Shown here in pieces: positions 24,228-36,478 of a DNA stretch of 64,000 nt. Origin of the DNA: Cenococcum geophilum 1.58 (lineage: Eukaryota; Ascomycota; Dothideomycetes; Gloniales; Gloniaceae); assembly GCA_001692895.1 (NCBI GenBank), contig KV748178.1, forward strand, positions 5,095,595 to 5,159,594, in the 5' to 3' direction. The notes under the pieces are model-generated. The model made no database searches. It had not been told where the DNA came from and was given only the letters and a program-made list of their open reading frames with translations. Each line of letters starts with the position of its first letter. Position 1 is the stretch's first letter. Both the position numbers and the translations under genes were made by a program.

Positions 24228-24840
24228 CCTAAAGCTTCTTCTTCTTTACACGCGCAATGTCGTGCTCGCACTATTACTGCAATATTATCGCTTGGTAAAA
24301 TAATGCTATCTCTGTATTCTTATTACTTAAAAGAGGGGTTAGTATATATCGCGCTGGCGAGTCCTTCGTCTTAACAACCTTCCTCTTATTCGGAGTGCAC
24401 TAAAGCAAACATTTAATTGTCTTGCGATATTCGCTCTACTTCTAACGCTAAGTGTACGCGTCCTATGACTCTTAATAGTCTTTAAGTTCCCTAAGTAATT
24501 TATTATAGGGTCTTGTGTTTAATCTACTGCTGCGAAGCTTAATAGTGACTTAGCGCAGGCCCTTGCCAAGCTTAAGCGTTCTTAGAATGCGGAACAGAAG
24601 GCCCTAGATACTCGCATTGCGGCGTCTACCCATCTACTTTGTCTTAAGAAGGTGCGTAAGAAGGTCCGTTTTAAGGAGTGGAAGCTTGTGGAATAAGGTC
24701 TTTAGGAACTGGGTGATGAGAGAACTAACTCTCCTCCTATGGTGCGGGAAACAACTCCGAGTAATTCGGCAGTCGCTCTTCCTGGGTCCCCCTTAGATAA
24801 CTCGTTCTTTGGCAATTCCTTTTTATTAATGTTGCCGATA
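24228..24840 (+). pseudogene. Antisense Cys-rich/coiled-coil-like ORF in the Gypsy 3' region
   Basis: Between the chromodomain and the 3' LTR, the strand opposite to gag-pol reads as a protein from an ATG at about 24228: a part with several Cys residues (through NARSTSN-like RSTSNAKC), then, one frame on, a Lys/Arg/Glu-rich helical part ending KKVRFKEWKLVE-stop-GL-stop-ELGDERT. The stops sit where glutamine is expected. The same reading, without gaps but with many amino-acid differences, occurs in Gypsy copy 3 (about 54137-54770). The pattern resembles fungal proteins with a Cys-rich N-terminus and a coiled coil; I infer this from memory of the type, not from a search. The frame change in the middle could be a mutation or an intron. 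Confidence 0.5.
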
Positions 24841-24885
24841 CTCCTGTACCTTTCCTATAGCGTTCTTTAAACTCTCTAGTGGTTC

Positions 24886-25110
24886 CTAGGTAGTCTTAGT
24901 GTAGCCTATCCACTTAACCTTATACCACGTTTTATTGTTAACGTCCTTATAACTAACAATCCTTAAAACTTGCCATTTATCTTCTTCCTGTCCTCTATAC
25001 GTGTCTACCTCATAGACTAGTGGCTTAATATTTCCATATGCTAGCTCTAGCATTGCGATATACTGTATAGGGTAGATCTTTATTTTAGCTGGTAGGTTTA
25101 ACTTAAACAT
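24886..25110 (-). pseudogene. Chromodomain of Gypsy copy 2 integrase (open fragment)
   Basis: This is the best preserved piece of the family: 74 codons open on the minus strand, including YEVDTYRG, DKWQVLRIVSYKD and WYKVKWIGYTKTT. The aromatic residues and the KWIGY strand are those of a chromodomain of about 50 residues, here at the C-terminus of the integrase. The domain recognises methylated histone H3 in related chromoviruses and directs insertion to heterochromatin. It continues upstream into broken integrase sequence and is not an independent gene. Confidence 0.85.
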
Positions 25111-25349
25111 AACTAGTAAAATCCTCTATGTAATTTTAAAAGGTCTTAGTCTGACGTGGTCCAACTTCTTACTTAGTTGTTAACTTTTGAAAATTTTGTA
25201 TAGTAGCTATACTTTATCTCCCTCCTTAAGATCTGGTTCCTTAGATCTCTTAGCATTATAGTACTTTTTTATTCTTTACTGTACCACCTTAGCTGTTTCT
25301 ATAAGGTCTACATAAAGATTTATTAAATCCTTTATTCTTTACTTAGCTC

Positions 25350-26100
25350 TACTACTTGTTTTCTTTGCTTAGCGTGGTAATAATAACGTTCTTAGCTCGT
25401 ATTTATAATTCGCCTTAAATAGTAACATACCTATTCCTTCTTATGGTGTTATATTGTACGCAAACTATATAACTAGTAATAGCGATACCCAATTATTCTA
25501 TATATAATTAATATAATGCCTTAAATACTATTCTAGTATTTAGTTTAATCTTTCTATTTAACCGTCTATCTGCAGATAATATGCAGTAAAAGTTACTGCT
25601 TAAACTCCTTATTCCGCTAAGAATACCTCCCAAAATACTGCTATAAATCTTAGATCTCTATCTAATATAATTTTGCTTAGTACTCCATGTTTTACAAATA
25701 CTTCTTTAATATAGATTTTAGCGATATCTTCCGCTAAGATTTCTTCTATATAGGCTATAAAGTATCCCTACTTTATAAGCTTGTCTACTATTACTAAGAT
25801 CGCGTTATAATCTTGTCCGGTAATAGGATCTCTTAATTTTAGCAACTTAATAATAAAGTCCTATAATATAACCTCCTATAGTCTCTTTAGTGTTTTAATA
25901 GGTTATAGCCCTCTATACGGCTTATGCCTTATTAGTTTATTTCTTTAGTAATTTAAATACTCTTTAGTAACCTTCCTAGCTATTCTCTAAATTCTGTTAA
26001 TAATATACTTCTCCTAAAGTCTTAATACTAAGCCCGTAGCTTTATTATATTCTTAAGTTAGTCCCTTATAAAAGTCCTTTATAAACTACTCTACTATATT
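25350..26100 (-). pseudogene. Degraded integrase of Gypsy copy 2
   Basis: The minus strand near 25570-25600 reads YYLQIDG, equivalent to the YYPQTDG box that carries the last part of the DDE core. The remaining core and the zinc-binding N-terminus follow toward 26080 in the order seen in copy 1. All are interrupted by stops. Confidence 0.8.
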
Positions 26101-26989
26101 TTTTAGGATATACTTTACCTCTTAATTTTCGTATATATCCAACTGTAGATCTTCTAGCTATACTTTTAGAATCCTTTATACCTAAAAGCTTTCTAGTATC
26201 TTATAAACCTTTTCTAACTTATTCTCCTAAGTTACTATAATTTTTAGATAATTATACCTAATTAATCCGTCTATATCTTTTCGCAGTAAAGCCCCTAATG
26301 GCTTATTATTATTTTATAGTTTAGCCTTTTAACTTAGAGTATCTACTCGCGTATTATCTATACCTTTAGTATACTAAATCTTAAAATAGTATTCTATAAG
26401 TATCTCTGCCTATCTAACCTATCTTTAGTTAAGTTCCTTTATTATTAGGAATCCTATTAGGTTTTTATAATCTATTTTAACTATAAATAGTTTTTCTATG
26501 CCTTATAAGAATGCTCTTTATTTTTTTAGTACTATAACTATACCTAACAACTCCTTATTATAGATGTTATAGTTTAACTCTAGTAGTATTATCTTTTAAC
26601 TATAATATGCCACTAGATGCTATCTATTTAGATACTTTTATATAAAATATACTCCTAGTATAAAGTCTAATATATCTATTTCTATAACCGTCTCTAGTCC
26701 TAGTTAATAGATCTTAAGAACTGGCTTCTAGGTAAACAACTCTTTAACTTTATTAAAGAGTTTTTACTATTCCTCTTCCCATACCTATAGTTCTTCTTTC
26801 TTTATTAATCGCGTAAATGGTTTAATATTTTTTAACTATTGCGCTATAAACCTTCTATAGTAATTATAAACCCTAGGAACAATCTTAACTACGTAATATT
26901 CTCTAGTTCTTACTAATTTACTATAGCCTTAATCTTCTTTAAATCTATACTAAGTTAGCCTAGTTTAATAATAAATCTAACAAAATCGG

Positions 26990-27560
26990 TCTTCCTAGTA
27001 AAGAACTCGCATTTCTTAATTACTACTAGTATTTATTCTTCTTATAGTCTCTTTAAAACCTATTTAATATATTTTCTATATTCTTCCTTATTTATTAAGT
27101 AGATAATAATATTATTAAAGTATACCATAATAAATTCATCTAAATATTCTTTTAATATATTGTTAATACGCTTCTAGAATATTGCTAGTGCGTTTATAAG
27201 CCCGAATTATATAACTAATAGTTTATATAGTCCTTCCTTTAACCTAAAGGCTGCCTTTTATTTATCGCCTTCCTTAATCCTAATCTAATAGTATACCTAT
27301 CTTAGATCTATCTTCGTAAAGATTTACGCATTACTAATCCTATCTTAGATCTCGCTAATTAAGGGTAAAGAATACCTATCCTTCCTAATAATACTGTTTA
27401 ACTGTCTGTAGTTAATATATAGCCTTAATTTACCATTCTTTTTTGGTACAAATAGTACTAAATAACCCGCTAATAACTGTGATGGTCTAATATATCCTTT
27501 TCATAAGTTCTCCTAAATAAACTCTTTTAATACTCTACCTTCTTTTTTAGTAAGCTTATA
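26990..27560 (-). pseudogene. pol: Degraded reverse transcriptase of Gypsy copy 2
   Basis: The minus strand reads EYLDEFIMVYFNNIIIYLI around 27100-27150; the YxDD box is now YFNN, with asparagines at 27111-27116. Upstream motifs match those of copy 1. RNase H sequence continues from about 26750 to 26300. Confidence 0.9.
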
Positions 27561-27769
27561 GATTGGAAAGAATCTTAGACTTATTTCTAGTTCTAACTTT
27601 ATTTTATAGTCCTATACTATATACTCTAACAGCTTTTTACTTTTAGGTGACCATAGTTTCTTACCATACTTATAGTATCTTTTTAGTATATAGCTTAGCC
27701 CTTTTTCTATTTCTTTATAGGTTGCTCCTACTTAGTACTATACTAACTTAGCTTATTATTATATCTTAC

Positions 27770-28115
27770 GGCATTAAGTATTCCTAATATTAACCTAACC
27801 TATAATCCAATTAATCCTTAGATTATATTCCTATAACTAAGGTATTCCTAATACTGCCTTATTATTCCCTAATAGTAATATATTAAAAGATATCTTAACT
27901 TATCTTCCTTTAATAGTTAACTAAATAGGTCCTATTTTAAGGTTAATAATGCCTTCTCTATAGGCTATCGGATCTCCTAAAATTATTACTAATAGGTAAG
28001 GGCATTCCTTCTATCTATATAGTAACCCTATTCTTTTAACTACTGCTAGCGAGATATAGTTCCTTATTACTCTACTATCTATTAGTGCCTTAAACTGTTA
28101 ATCCTACTACTTAAC
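27770..28115 (-). pseudogene. pro: Degraded aspartic protease of Gypsy copy 2
   Basis: The minus strand reads FKALIDSRVIRNYIS, where the family has ALIDSGA, then GDPIAY and LLLGNNKAVLGIP. The aspartate is kept but the Gly-Ala after it has become Arg-Val. Confidence 0.82.
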
Positions 28116-28921
28116 TTATAAATTTAATTATTGTTCTAGAATTCCTTTAAGGGTCTAAGGCTCTACTACTAGCTCCCTCTGGTCCTATAGGCCTCCACTT
28201 TTCCTAACTATTAGCTGCTTAATCCTATTTATACTTAGTCTAACTTAGGCTAATACTTAGTTCGCTTTTTATCTTTAATATGCTATAGATAGGTGTTCTC
28301 TAGATATTCCCACTATTATCATTTATTTAGGCATTCTTCCGTAAAGAATCTTCCTAGTTAAAGTATTAAGTCCCCTTATTCTTAAACTTCTACTAGGTGC
28401 TAACTATATATATACTTAATATTACGATACTTCACCTTATCCGTTATTTAATACATTCTTATTAAATACTTTCGGTTTTTATCCTTTGGTGCTCTATATA
28501 TATTATACACATCATCTACGCATACTATCCATAATAGTATGTAATATGCTTAATGTCTTAGGTTAACTCTTAGTTCGTCTTTATCCTAGAGTTTAAACCT
28601 CTTATATTAATCTAGGCGTTACAACTTCGTTTACGGGTACTAAGATTCGCCTTTTACTTCTTCAGTCCTCTAATTGCTCCTTTAGATCTTTTAATATTAT
28701 AATTAAGGCCCCCTTAATATAAGTTATAGCCTTCTCTATAATTAGGTGGTTTTAGACAACTTTCTCGTCTAACTATATATAGAAATCTTCCTACTTATCG
28801 TTATATCGTTGCCTATACCACTTTTAGTATAGCTGCTTAAGTATATACGGCTTATTCGTAAGAAAATATCTCTTTATTACTGCGTTATAATAGCCTTTAG
28901 TATATTATTCCTTAAACCTAG

Positions 28922-29123
28922 TGTCACAGCGACTCAGTTAATTGAGGCACGGGCGCCGTAGAACGTATGCAAGCCTGTACAATTGGTAGTCTATTGACCC
29001 GGATATCAAGATGAGGAGCAGAAGAAGGTCGTGGAAAGGACACGTCTATATACATGGAGCCAAGACGTAAGCGAACCCCCCTGACTAGGCCTTATCCAGG
29101 TTACGCGCGTCAGTGCCGTAACA
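28922..29123 (+). mobile_element. 202-bp mini-LTR inside Gypsy copy 2
   Basis: It begins TGTCACAGC and ends GCCGTAACA and is flanked by an exact 5-bp duplication CCTAG (28917-28921 and 29124-29128). Gypsy copy 3 gives the empty site: around 58848 the same flanks are joined with a single CTAG. It shares the CACGTCTATATACAT core and the end of the sequence with the two 193-bp elements in the LINE. Its GC content is well above that of the host element, so it inserted after, or escaped, most RIP. Confidence 0.88.
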
Positions 29124-30099
29124 CCTAGTAGAAATCCCTAGATCCTCTTCTTGTTCCAGTTTAATAAGCCACTTAGCTCTTAGTATGCCTGCTCTAGGCC
29201 TATTAGTGATCCTTTGTACTAGCGCTCTATCCCTTATACGTCCTAATATACTAGATCTCTTATCTAGTTTCTGTTCTTGCCATAAGGTAATTCTTGCCCT
29301 AAATTCCTTTATGGTTTCCTTTACATCGCGTCTTATAAGTAGATCCTTAAAGTCTTCCTACTTCTTAATCTTAGTGTTAACTTTTTAATCTTTAGGCTAA
29401 ACACTGTGTTCCCCTAATAAGTCCTTTAGGTTTATATATCTGTCTCCTAATCTAATCGCTATTTGCGCTATAGATTCTCTAATCTATAAAGAAGCTCCTT
29501 ACCTCTTATTTATAGGTATTCTAATCCACACTCCAAATTCTTAACCCCTTAGATTCTTTAATCCTAAGCTTACTTTTAACTTAAGCTTAGCTCTAGCCTT
29601 AGTCCAACTAGGCTTAACTGGTGTCCTTATCTCATCTTAAGAGTCCTAAATCTCACTTATCTCGTCTTAAGAGTTTTATACCGTTAGGAATTCTTATCCC
29701 AAGCTTATTTATATGTCTTTAAACTAAGCTGCTACTCTACTCCATTAGTTTCTATCCGTTATAGGTCTTTAAGCTTACCTTATCTCGTCTTAAGAATCTT
29801 AGTCGTCTCTTATCTTATCTTAAGAATCTTAAGCCTTTAGCCTTTTACCTTTATTAAGTGGTAAGCTAGCACTAGCAGTCGTCTGCTTACTTAATTATCT
29901 TTAAATATTACTCCTTTCATCTTATAAAGTAATAAATGCTGTATCTAATAGTGTTATAATACCCGTTACTAAACCTTACTCTATAGCGGTCTCAGTCTCT
30001 ACTTCTATTGCGTTATTAAGGTTTAGATACCCCTAATTAGTTCCTTTACTATCCTCGTTGCTGTTAATTAATAAGTACTCCGACTCCATTATTATTATT

Positions 30100-31400
30100 A
30101 CTAATTATTGTCCGCATGTTACTGTAATATCTTAATCTAGCTTATAAAGTCGATCTTATTTTTTATCTAACTCTTTAGTTCCTTTAAGTCCTTTTAACTT
30201 TAGCTCTTATAGCCAATAGCTTGCACTATACTTAGCGTCTTTATAAATTTGGTATACGTTATTATAACAAAACGCGAAACTATTAATTAAACACTCTTTT
30301 GTTCCTTATAGTACACTATTATCCCTCTATATATATATATTATATACTATTAGTCTAGTTCCCTTTATTATATAGTAACTTTAACTATCTTTATAATCCC
30401 TTGCGAAGTAACCCTATTTTCCACAATTTATATAAGCTCCATTTCTAAACTATTAACTTTATTATAGAGTCCACCTAAACGTCTTCTGCTATTAAGATCT
30501 CTAGTTTAGCCTCTACTCCTTAGTCCTCTAATTACTAGATCTTTAACCTCTAGGTTTTCATAGTTTCTTACTCTATCTCTTATAGGCTTCTTTAGTACTA
30601 CTTAGGTCTATTAGCTCCGCGCCATACCATGGTTTCTAACTTAGCTTTAGTCGTTGCGTACTCTGCGCCTTATATAACTATAGAACTCTATCCTAGCCTC
30701 TCTTAGCCTGTTCCCTTTAGAAGATCCTATTATTAATCTTAATCGCTTAATCTATTAATTCCCTTAGGGTGTCTATATCTTCCATTAGAATAATTACATC
30801 CTAAACTTTAGCCTTAAGTCCTTATTTATACTGTGCTATAAGCGCCTTATTATTCCATTTAACTTACGTTATAAGTATTTAAAACTATATCATGTACTTA
30901 ATTGCTAAAGTTCGCTATATTAGGTCCTAAAGCTTCCTTTCTGCTATAGTCGTTGCTTCCAGGTCCCTAAATATCTATATTAATTGCTCCGCGAATCCTA
31001 CCTAGCTAAAAAACACAAATCGTACCTTTTAATTAGTAGTAGTTATTCCGTTAGTCTATATTTTCGTTAAGTAGGGTTTAAACTATTTAAGTGCCCAACC
31101 TATTAGAAATAGTCCTATATAGGCTATTTAGTCCATTATTGTGGCTAACTTAGCCCCTTCTTATATGACTTTAAAATACATCTACGTTAGAAATCCTTTA
31201 AGCTTTAATCTCTCTCCTAAGAATTATTCAATTAACGGTAACTTAACCTTTACTACTCCAATTCTATTAAGTCTATTTTTAAGTGTTATATTATTTTCTA
31301 TTAATCAATCCACTATTTCTTATAATTATTCTACCGTTACAGGTTATTATAAGTTAGTGTCCGCTATACTAGTATTACCCCCTAACCTTAAAGTAGTTGC
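30100..31400 (-). pseudogene. gag: Degraded gag of Gypsy copy 2
   Basis: Aligns with the gag of copy 1. The zinc knuckle at about 30400-30455 reads AYINCGK-stop-GYFARDYK, with one cysteine still present and the others and the histidine changed to tyrosine. The plus-strand open frame 31141-31470 is its antisense. Confidence 0.8.
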
Positions 31401-31484
31401 CGCCGTTAATAGCGTTATGGTGGCTGCTTTTAGTGGTATATTATTTAACTTTCTATATTTAATACTATAACTAGGTAGTAATTG

Positions 31485-31910
31485 TGTAACGGAACCTTAT
31501 AGTAGGAACTACAATGGGTTCTATTAATGGGCTAGGTGTATAGGAAATGTAAAGATAGTAGTTAACAACGTAATAATAACTAGTGGAGTAGTTGCCTAAT
31601 AGATTAACTCTAATTATATTCTAAGAATTACTATAAGGAAGGAACTATCTAGGTAGGGACTAAGGGTCCTTAAATACACAACCGTACTTCTAGGAAATCC
31701 TTTTTATACGTGATGTACGTCTTATACGTAAGGTACGTGAGTTCCCTTCGTTCCTTACGTTCCTTACGTAGCACCTTATGTGACTTTGGCTACCATTCCT
31801 CGTCATATAGTTCCATAGGTTCCATCCTGGACTATGCTTGTATTAACTAACTAGTCTCTTCCAACTCTTCTCTAAGTAGTCGTAACATTGTACTTAAAGC
31901 GTCCGTAATA
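31485..31910 (-). repeat. 5' LTR of Gypsy copy 2
   Basis: 426 bp, TGTAACGGA to TCCGTAATA on the plus strand, followed directly by the ATTAA target duplication. Confidence 0.93.
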
Positions 31911-31964
31911 ATTAATAGGAAATTGCATTATATTTATATAGAATAGAAGTTAAATATTTATACT

Positions 31965-32197
31965 AATAGTATTATAAAATAATAAGCTCTATACTATAGC
32001 TATAGGTAAAACTTTAAAAGGTAAGTAAGTAACTAATAAGATACTAGCTATAGCTGTTTAAAATAATATATATAAGTAACTCTATTACCTAATAAGTATA
32101 CTATACTATAGCTATATATACCTATTAGGTAATAGAGTTACCTTACTTATATATATTATTCTATATAGCTATACCTAGTATCTTATTAGTTAGTTAC
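31965..32197. repeat. Long palindrome split by Copia (left part)
   Basis: The left arm (about 31965-32105) and right arm (about 32110-32197, continuing after the Copia insertion at 38715-38770) are reverse complements with almost no loop. The whole would fold as a 280-bp foldback of about 140-bp arms. It is AT-rich and without coding content. A foldback MITE is the likeliest explanation. Confidence 0.8.
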
Positions 32198-32368
32198 TGT
32201 CGGAACGTTAGTTATATAACGCGGTCATGGGACCACGAAGCGAGGCTAGCTGATTTAACCTTAGAGCAACCCCTTACTTTTAGACAATAATTAACTACTA
32301 ACTTTAACACCGCATACGTACTACTATAAGTGATATTTATACACGTTGATAAAGCGAGTATACCGACA
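32198..32368 (+). repeat. 5' LTR of Copia
   Basis: 171 bp, starting TGTCGGAACGTTAG and ending ACCGACA. It is more mutated than the 3' LTR; most differences are transitions. Confidence 0.93.
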
Positions 32369-32692
32369 CTAATTAGTAGACATATAGATTAGGAAATACG
32401 TAATAAGCTAGAGCTTAAGAACTGTACTAGAAATAGTATACGGATCGCTTAGCCTTATCTATTTTAGTTAAAGGAGAAAGCTATATTACCCTCAAAGCTT
32501 AAGACCACGTATTAGCTTAACTGCTAACGCGTTAAATCGCCTAGAGAATTATATTTTTGCCTAAAGAAGATTATAGCCTCCCTTAAGCTTAAGAGAATTT
32601 GTGCTAGCTTTACAGCTAATATAATAGATCGCTAAGAGAATAGCAGTCTTGCTAAGAACACTTTATAGGCCTAACGGCTGTAGAGAACGTAT

Positions 32693-32760
32693 ACCCCTGA
32701 CCTTGACTATAACCCTTGACCTTAACCTTAACCTTAACCTTAACCTTAAACTTAAACCTT
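32693..32760 (+). repeat. ACCTTA hexamer tract in the Copia leader
   Basis: About six to eight copies of CCTTAA, with CCTTGA and ACTTAA variants, lie in the Copia leader before gag. The unit resembles but is not the fungal telomere repeat CCCTAA. Confidence 0.75.
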
Positions 32761-32809
32761 TGGAACCTCTACCTAACCTTAAACCACAATATACATAAAG
32801 ACACGATAA

Positions 32810-34450
32810 TATGGAAATTAATTAGAAGGAGAGAATTGCTAAGTACGGCTACGGAATTAACTTAGAGACGGCTATAAATGATAATCTAACGGAGTATATA
32901 GAGACTAAGATGCACCTATACACACGATCCAACCTTATAGACTTTTTATTATAGATAGTGTTTTAGAAAGACTTTAAGGACTTTACGCTAGAGATCTTTA
33001 AATAAGTATAATCTAATACTAGGTTAGAAATCCGTAACTACCTAGTTAAAAGAGGAGTATATATTATTAAGCAAGATAAGAGATACCCCTTTAGTAAAGT
33101 GCTGACGGACGTCGCTAATAAAAAAGAGTTTCACGAATAGACGGACGAAGAGATTAGTTTAGCCCTTAATAATATTAAGCTAATAATTACTATAGCTCTA
33201 TAAAACTAACTTAATTTGACCTTAAATAAGCTTACTATAGTTCTACTAGCGTTAACACCTCTTTATAGTCCCTTACTAGCTACATAAGCATCTCCAGCTC
33301 TACTACTAGCTACTCCGCCAACTCTACTAGCTATTCTAACTGCTACACCACTAGCTACCCCAATTGCTGCACCGCTAGCTACTCTAATTGCTATACCGCT
33401 AGCTACCCTAATCGCTGCCCCCGCTACCCCTATTACCTCTACTACCCCTCCTAACCCTTAGTCCTCTAATTACAACTAAATCCACACTCTTATTAACTAA
33501 TTGCTATAGTTAAGAGAGCAGTAACTATAGCAACCGCAGTAACCGTAGCAGCTATATATATATATACTACCTAAACTAGCTATACCTAGTGTAGAGTAAG
33601 GACCTAGGCAAGGACCTAGATATAATAAAGAGGTGGCCACGATTATAAAGATCTATATAGATGACTAAAAGTATAATAGAGTTAGTAACAGCTTTAACTT
33701 TAAGTTAACTATCTTCTATAACATCTATAAGAAGTCTAGCTTACTACTAGAAGGCTATATAGTAGCATTCCTTAGTATACTAAAAGGGCTTTCTTAGGAC
33801 CACTACTATAATAGCAACCTTAAGTTAAGACCCTTTACTGAAGCCTATAACTATATATAATAGTTCTTTAAAGGGCTAGAATACTATTATAAGAACCTTA
33901 TAGAGTGGAATAGTATAACCCTTTAAGAAGTTATAGATGAGAACCCTAATAAGTTAATCTATTAGAACTTCTAACTGCTTATAGATAAACTACTAAAATA
34001 ACGTTATAGATTATACCTAGACTTCCGTATAAACCGTATTCTTATAAATAAGTTAGTTACTGCTTACTAGGGAGTACTAGTATGCCGTATTACTGTCTCT
34101 AACCCCTTAAAAGACCTTTCTTAGTTAATTAGTAAGCTATAATCCTCTATTATTATATAGGACAAAGAATACCCCTTATAGGCCTTAATGAGACCGTCTT
34201 ACTAAGCCTTTTTTACGGATTAATGCTACTATTAGAATGACCAAAGTTAAGACTAAAACACTAATTGCTATAGTAGCAATTGCTCTTATAGAACTAATAG
34301 CAGACTAAAGGCCAAGTGCTACGTCTGTAAGAAGGAGGACTGCCGTTTATAGAAATATATAGAGGAGGAGCGTAATTGGTCTAGAGACGACTATAAGAGA
34401 CGCTTTATTAATATTAAAGGCCGCAAAAAGGGTAACTTTAATAACCACTT
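32810..34450 (+). pseudogene. gag: Degraded gag of Copia with zinc knuckle
   Basis: The frame is protein-like with stops at former CAG/CAA/TGG. A short knuckle CYVCKKEDCRL is preserved at about 34318-34350 (CX2CX4C), followed by a basic tail. A proline/alanine/threonine-rich stretch precedes it near 33270-33440. The minus-strand open frame 34494-34817 is an antisense shadow. Confidence 0.8.
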
Positions 34451-35379
34451 TAAGTAATACGTCGCTGCTTGCGAAAGAGATAAAGATAATAATTTAGACT
34501 TTAAAGCCTATATATACGACGCTAATGACTCTAGAAGCAATGCCGGAGAACCTAACAATAATTCTGCCTATATTACCACCTTTAGAACATTTACTATAGA
34601 GGAAGTAACCTCTATAAGCGTAGATGTAAGCTTTGTAGTGTGGGAATTGAACGAGCAACTTGATTGTAAATGTAGCTCTAAAGCGTCTATATATACACGA
34701 GGAAGGTGTAAGGAATAAGATAAAAGGGTAGACTAATATGTAGTCGAAATAGGGTAATATAAGATATACGAGGTATACGAGGGTAGTGCTAACGCTAGTG
34801 AATAGGGTAATATGCAAGGTCCGGTAGTCGGTTACAGTAGAGCTAGCTAATAAGGCTTATATATACCTGCTTATAGCTTTAGAACTTACCATAGAGTCTG
34901 CCACGGAACCTTATATAGAAACTAACCCATTTGCTTATAATACGGCTACAACCACAGCGTTATAATATACCTTAACGGTTTTTATAGGAATTATAATTAA
35001 TATAGGCGCTTCGCGTAAGTCTATAGCTGGCTATAGCCAATTCTAAGCTTTATAGGCCGTAGATAAGTCTATAAGTCTTAATATATTAACTAAGGGCTAA
35101 GTAACTATCTAATTTGGGATTAGAGCCATTATATCTATTGGAACTATAGACGTTAATAGCCCTATAGGTAAGATATAATTCTATATTATTAAAGCAGATA
35201 CTTCTTTCCTGCTTTGCTTAGTAGATATAGATAGACTCTATATTAAATACGATAACCTAAAGGACGTTATTATTACTCGCACTAAAAAGGTGCCAGTAGT
35301 TAGACGATTTAGCTACCTATTTCTCTTATAAAACTTCTCCTTATAGTCTTACCTTATTAAGTCTTTTAATACGAACCCT

Positions 35380-36140
35380 TGCTATTTAACCAACGTAGAA
35401 CTACGACGTCTATACCGTTAATTTAGTTACCCGTTAGTTAATAGACTATAAAGGCTTCTTAATAAGGCTGGCTACGGCTATAATACTAATAGATCTGCTA
35501 TTAAAGAGCTAACTAGACTCTACTACTACTGCTAAAAGTTTAGCAAATCTCTAGGTAGATTTTGCTTTACCTTATAAGACGACGTTAATTTTAATTACAA
35601 TATTATTATCGACGTTATGTATATTAGCGGCTCCCCCCTACTACACATAGTTGACAAAGTAACTTAATTTTAAGCTGGTAGATAGCTACGAAATATTAGC
35701 GCTAAGTATACTTAGGACATTCTACAAATATGCTAAATTAATAGCTATTTAGGACTACTAGACTTAATTACCACAGACGCTAGAAAGAACTTCGTTAGTA
35801 AGGAGTTTAAGTACTACGCTACTACTATGGGAGCAACTATAAAGTTAGTTCTAGTTAAATTACATAACTCTATTAGAATAGTAGAGCGCTACTATAGTCC
35901 GCTACGACAAGCCTACTAAATTATTACAACTAAAATCCCTAAAATTAGTAAGGAGATGGCCCTATAAATAGCTTTTAAAGCCATTAATAATATAGCTGGC
36001 CTAGAGGGCCTAGTCCCTACACTCCTAGTCTTTAAAGCCTACCCCCAAATAGTTAAATTGGACGCGCTATTACCTTCAGTTATATAGCGAGCTGCGGCTA
36101 TTAAGAAAGCAATAGTAGAAATCTAGAAGCTATAAGCTAA
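35380..36140 (+). pseudogene. Degraded Copia integrase
   Basis: The DDE core is visible as NIIIDVMYI, LITTDARKNFVSKEF and NSIRIVERYY in order. In fungal Copia elements the first aspartate sits in a VDVMYL-like strand and the last glutamate in VERYH. These three residues are kept; stops elsewhere inactivate it. Confidence 0.85.
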
Positions 36141-36478
36141 ACAATAGATCACTAACGCTCTTAATATGCAAAATGGACTATAAACTAACGCTATTTACGG
36201 CTTTCTACCTAGTTCGCCTGTCTTAGTTTAGAGAGAAGGTAATATTAGCTAAAGTGGTTATTAGGACAGGCCATATATGCTGCTTATTATTAATAGTAAG
36301 ACCTATACCGTAAAGCTACTAAATAGACCTACGACCTTCCGCTTTATGGTTGTAAAACCTTACCTACTAGACCTATAAGACTTAGTTAAACTACAAGAGC
36401 CTATTAAATTAGCTAAACCAGTACCTTTACTAGCTAAACCTTAATTATTACCTAAAACTAAACCACAGCCACTACTAA

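Larger units (their letters stand above)
23691..31910 (-). mobile_element. Ty3/Gypsy chromovirus copy 2, full length, with target duplication
   Basis: Two 426-bp LTRs (23691-24116 and 31485-31910) enclose gag, spacer, protease, reverse transcriptase, RNase H, integrase and chromodomain on the minus strand. A 5-bp target duplication ATTAA flanks it exactly (23686-23690 and 31911-31915). It is the same family as 8646-16183 and 53597-61633. A 202-bp mini-LTR is inserted at 28922-29123. Frames are broken by stops throughout, although some parts, such as the chromodomain, escaped. The plus-strand open frames at 29185-29388 and 31141-31470 are antisense shadows. Confidence 0.95.

Noticed and set aside
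31141-31470. 109-codon plus-strand frame
   Set aside because: Antisense to gag of Gypsy copy 2; the same shadow occurs in copy 3 (60887-61192).
32693-32760. Internal telomere
   Set aside because: The unit is CCTTAA, not CCCTAA, and it lies in the leader of a Copia element.
34494-34817. 107-codon minus-strand frame
   Set aside because: Antisense to the gag/integrase junction of Copia.
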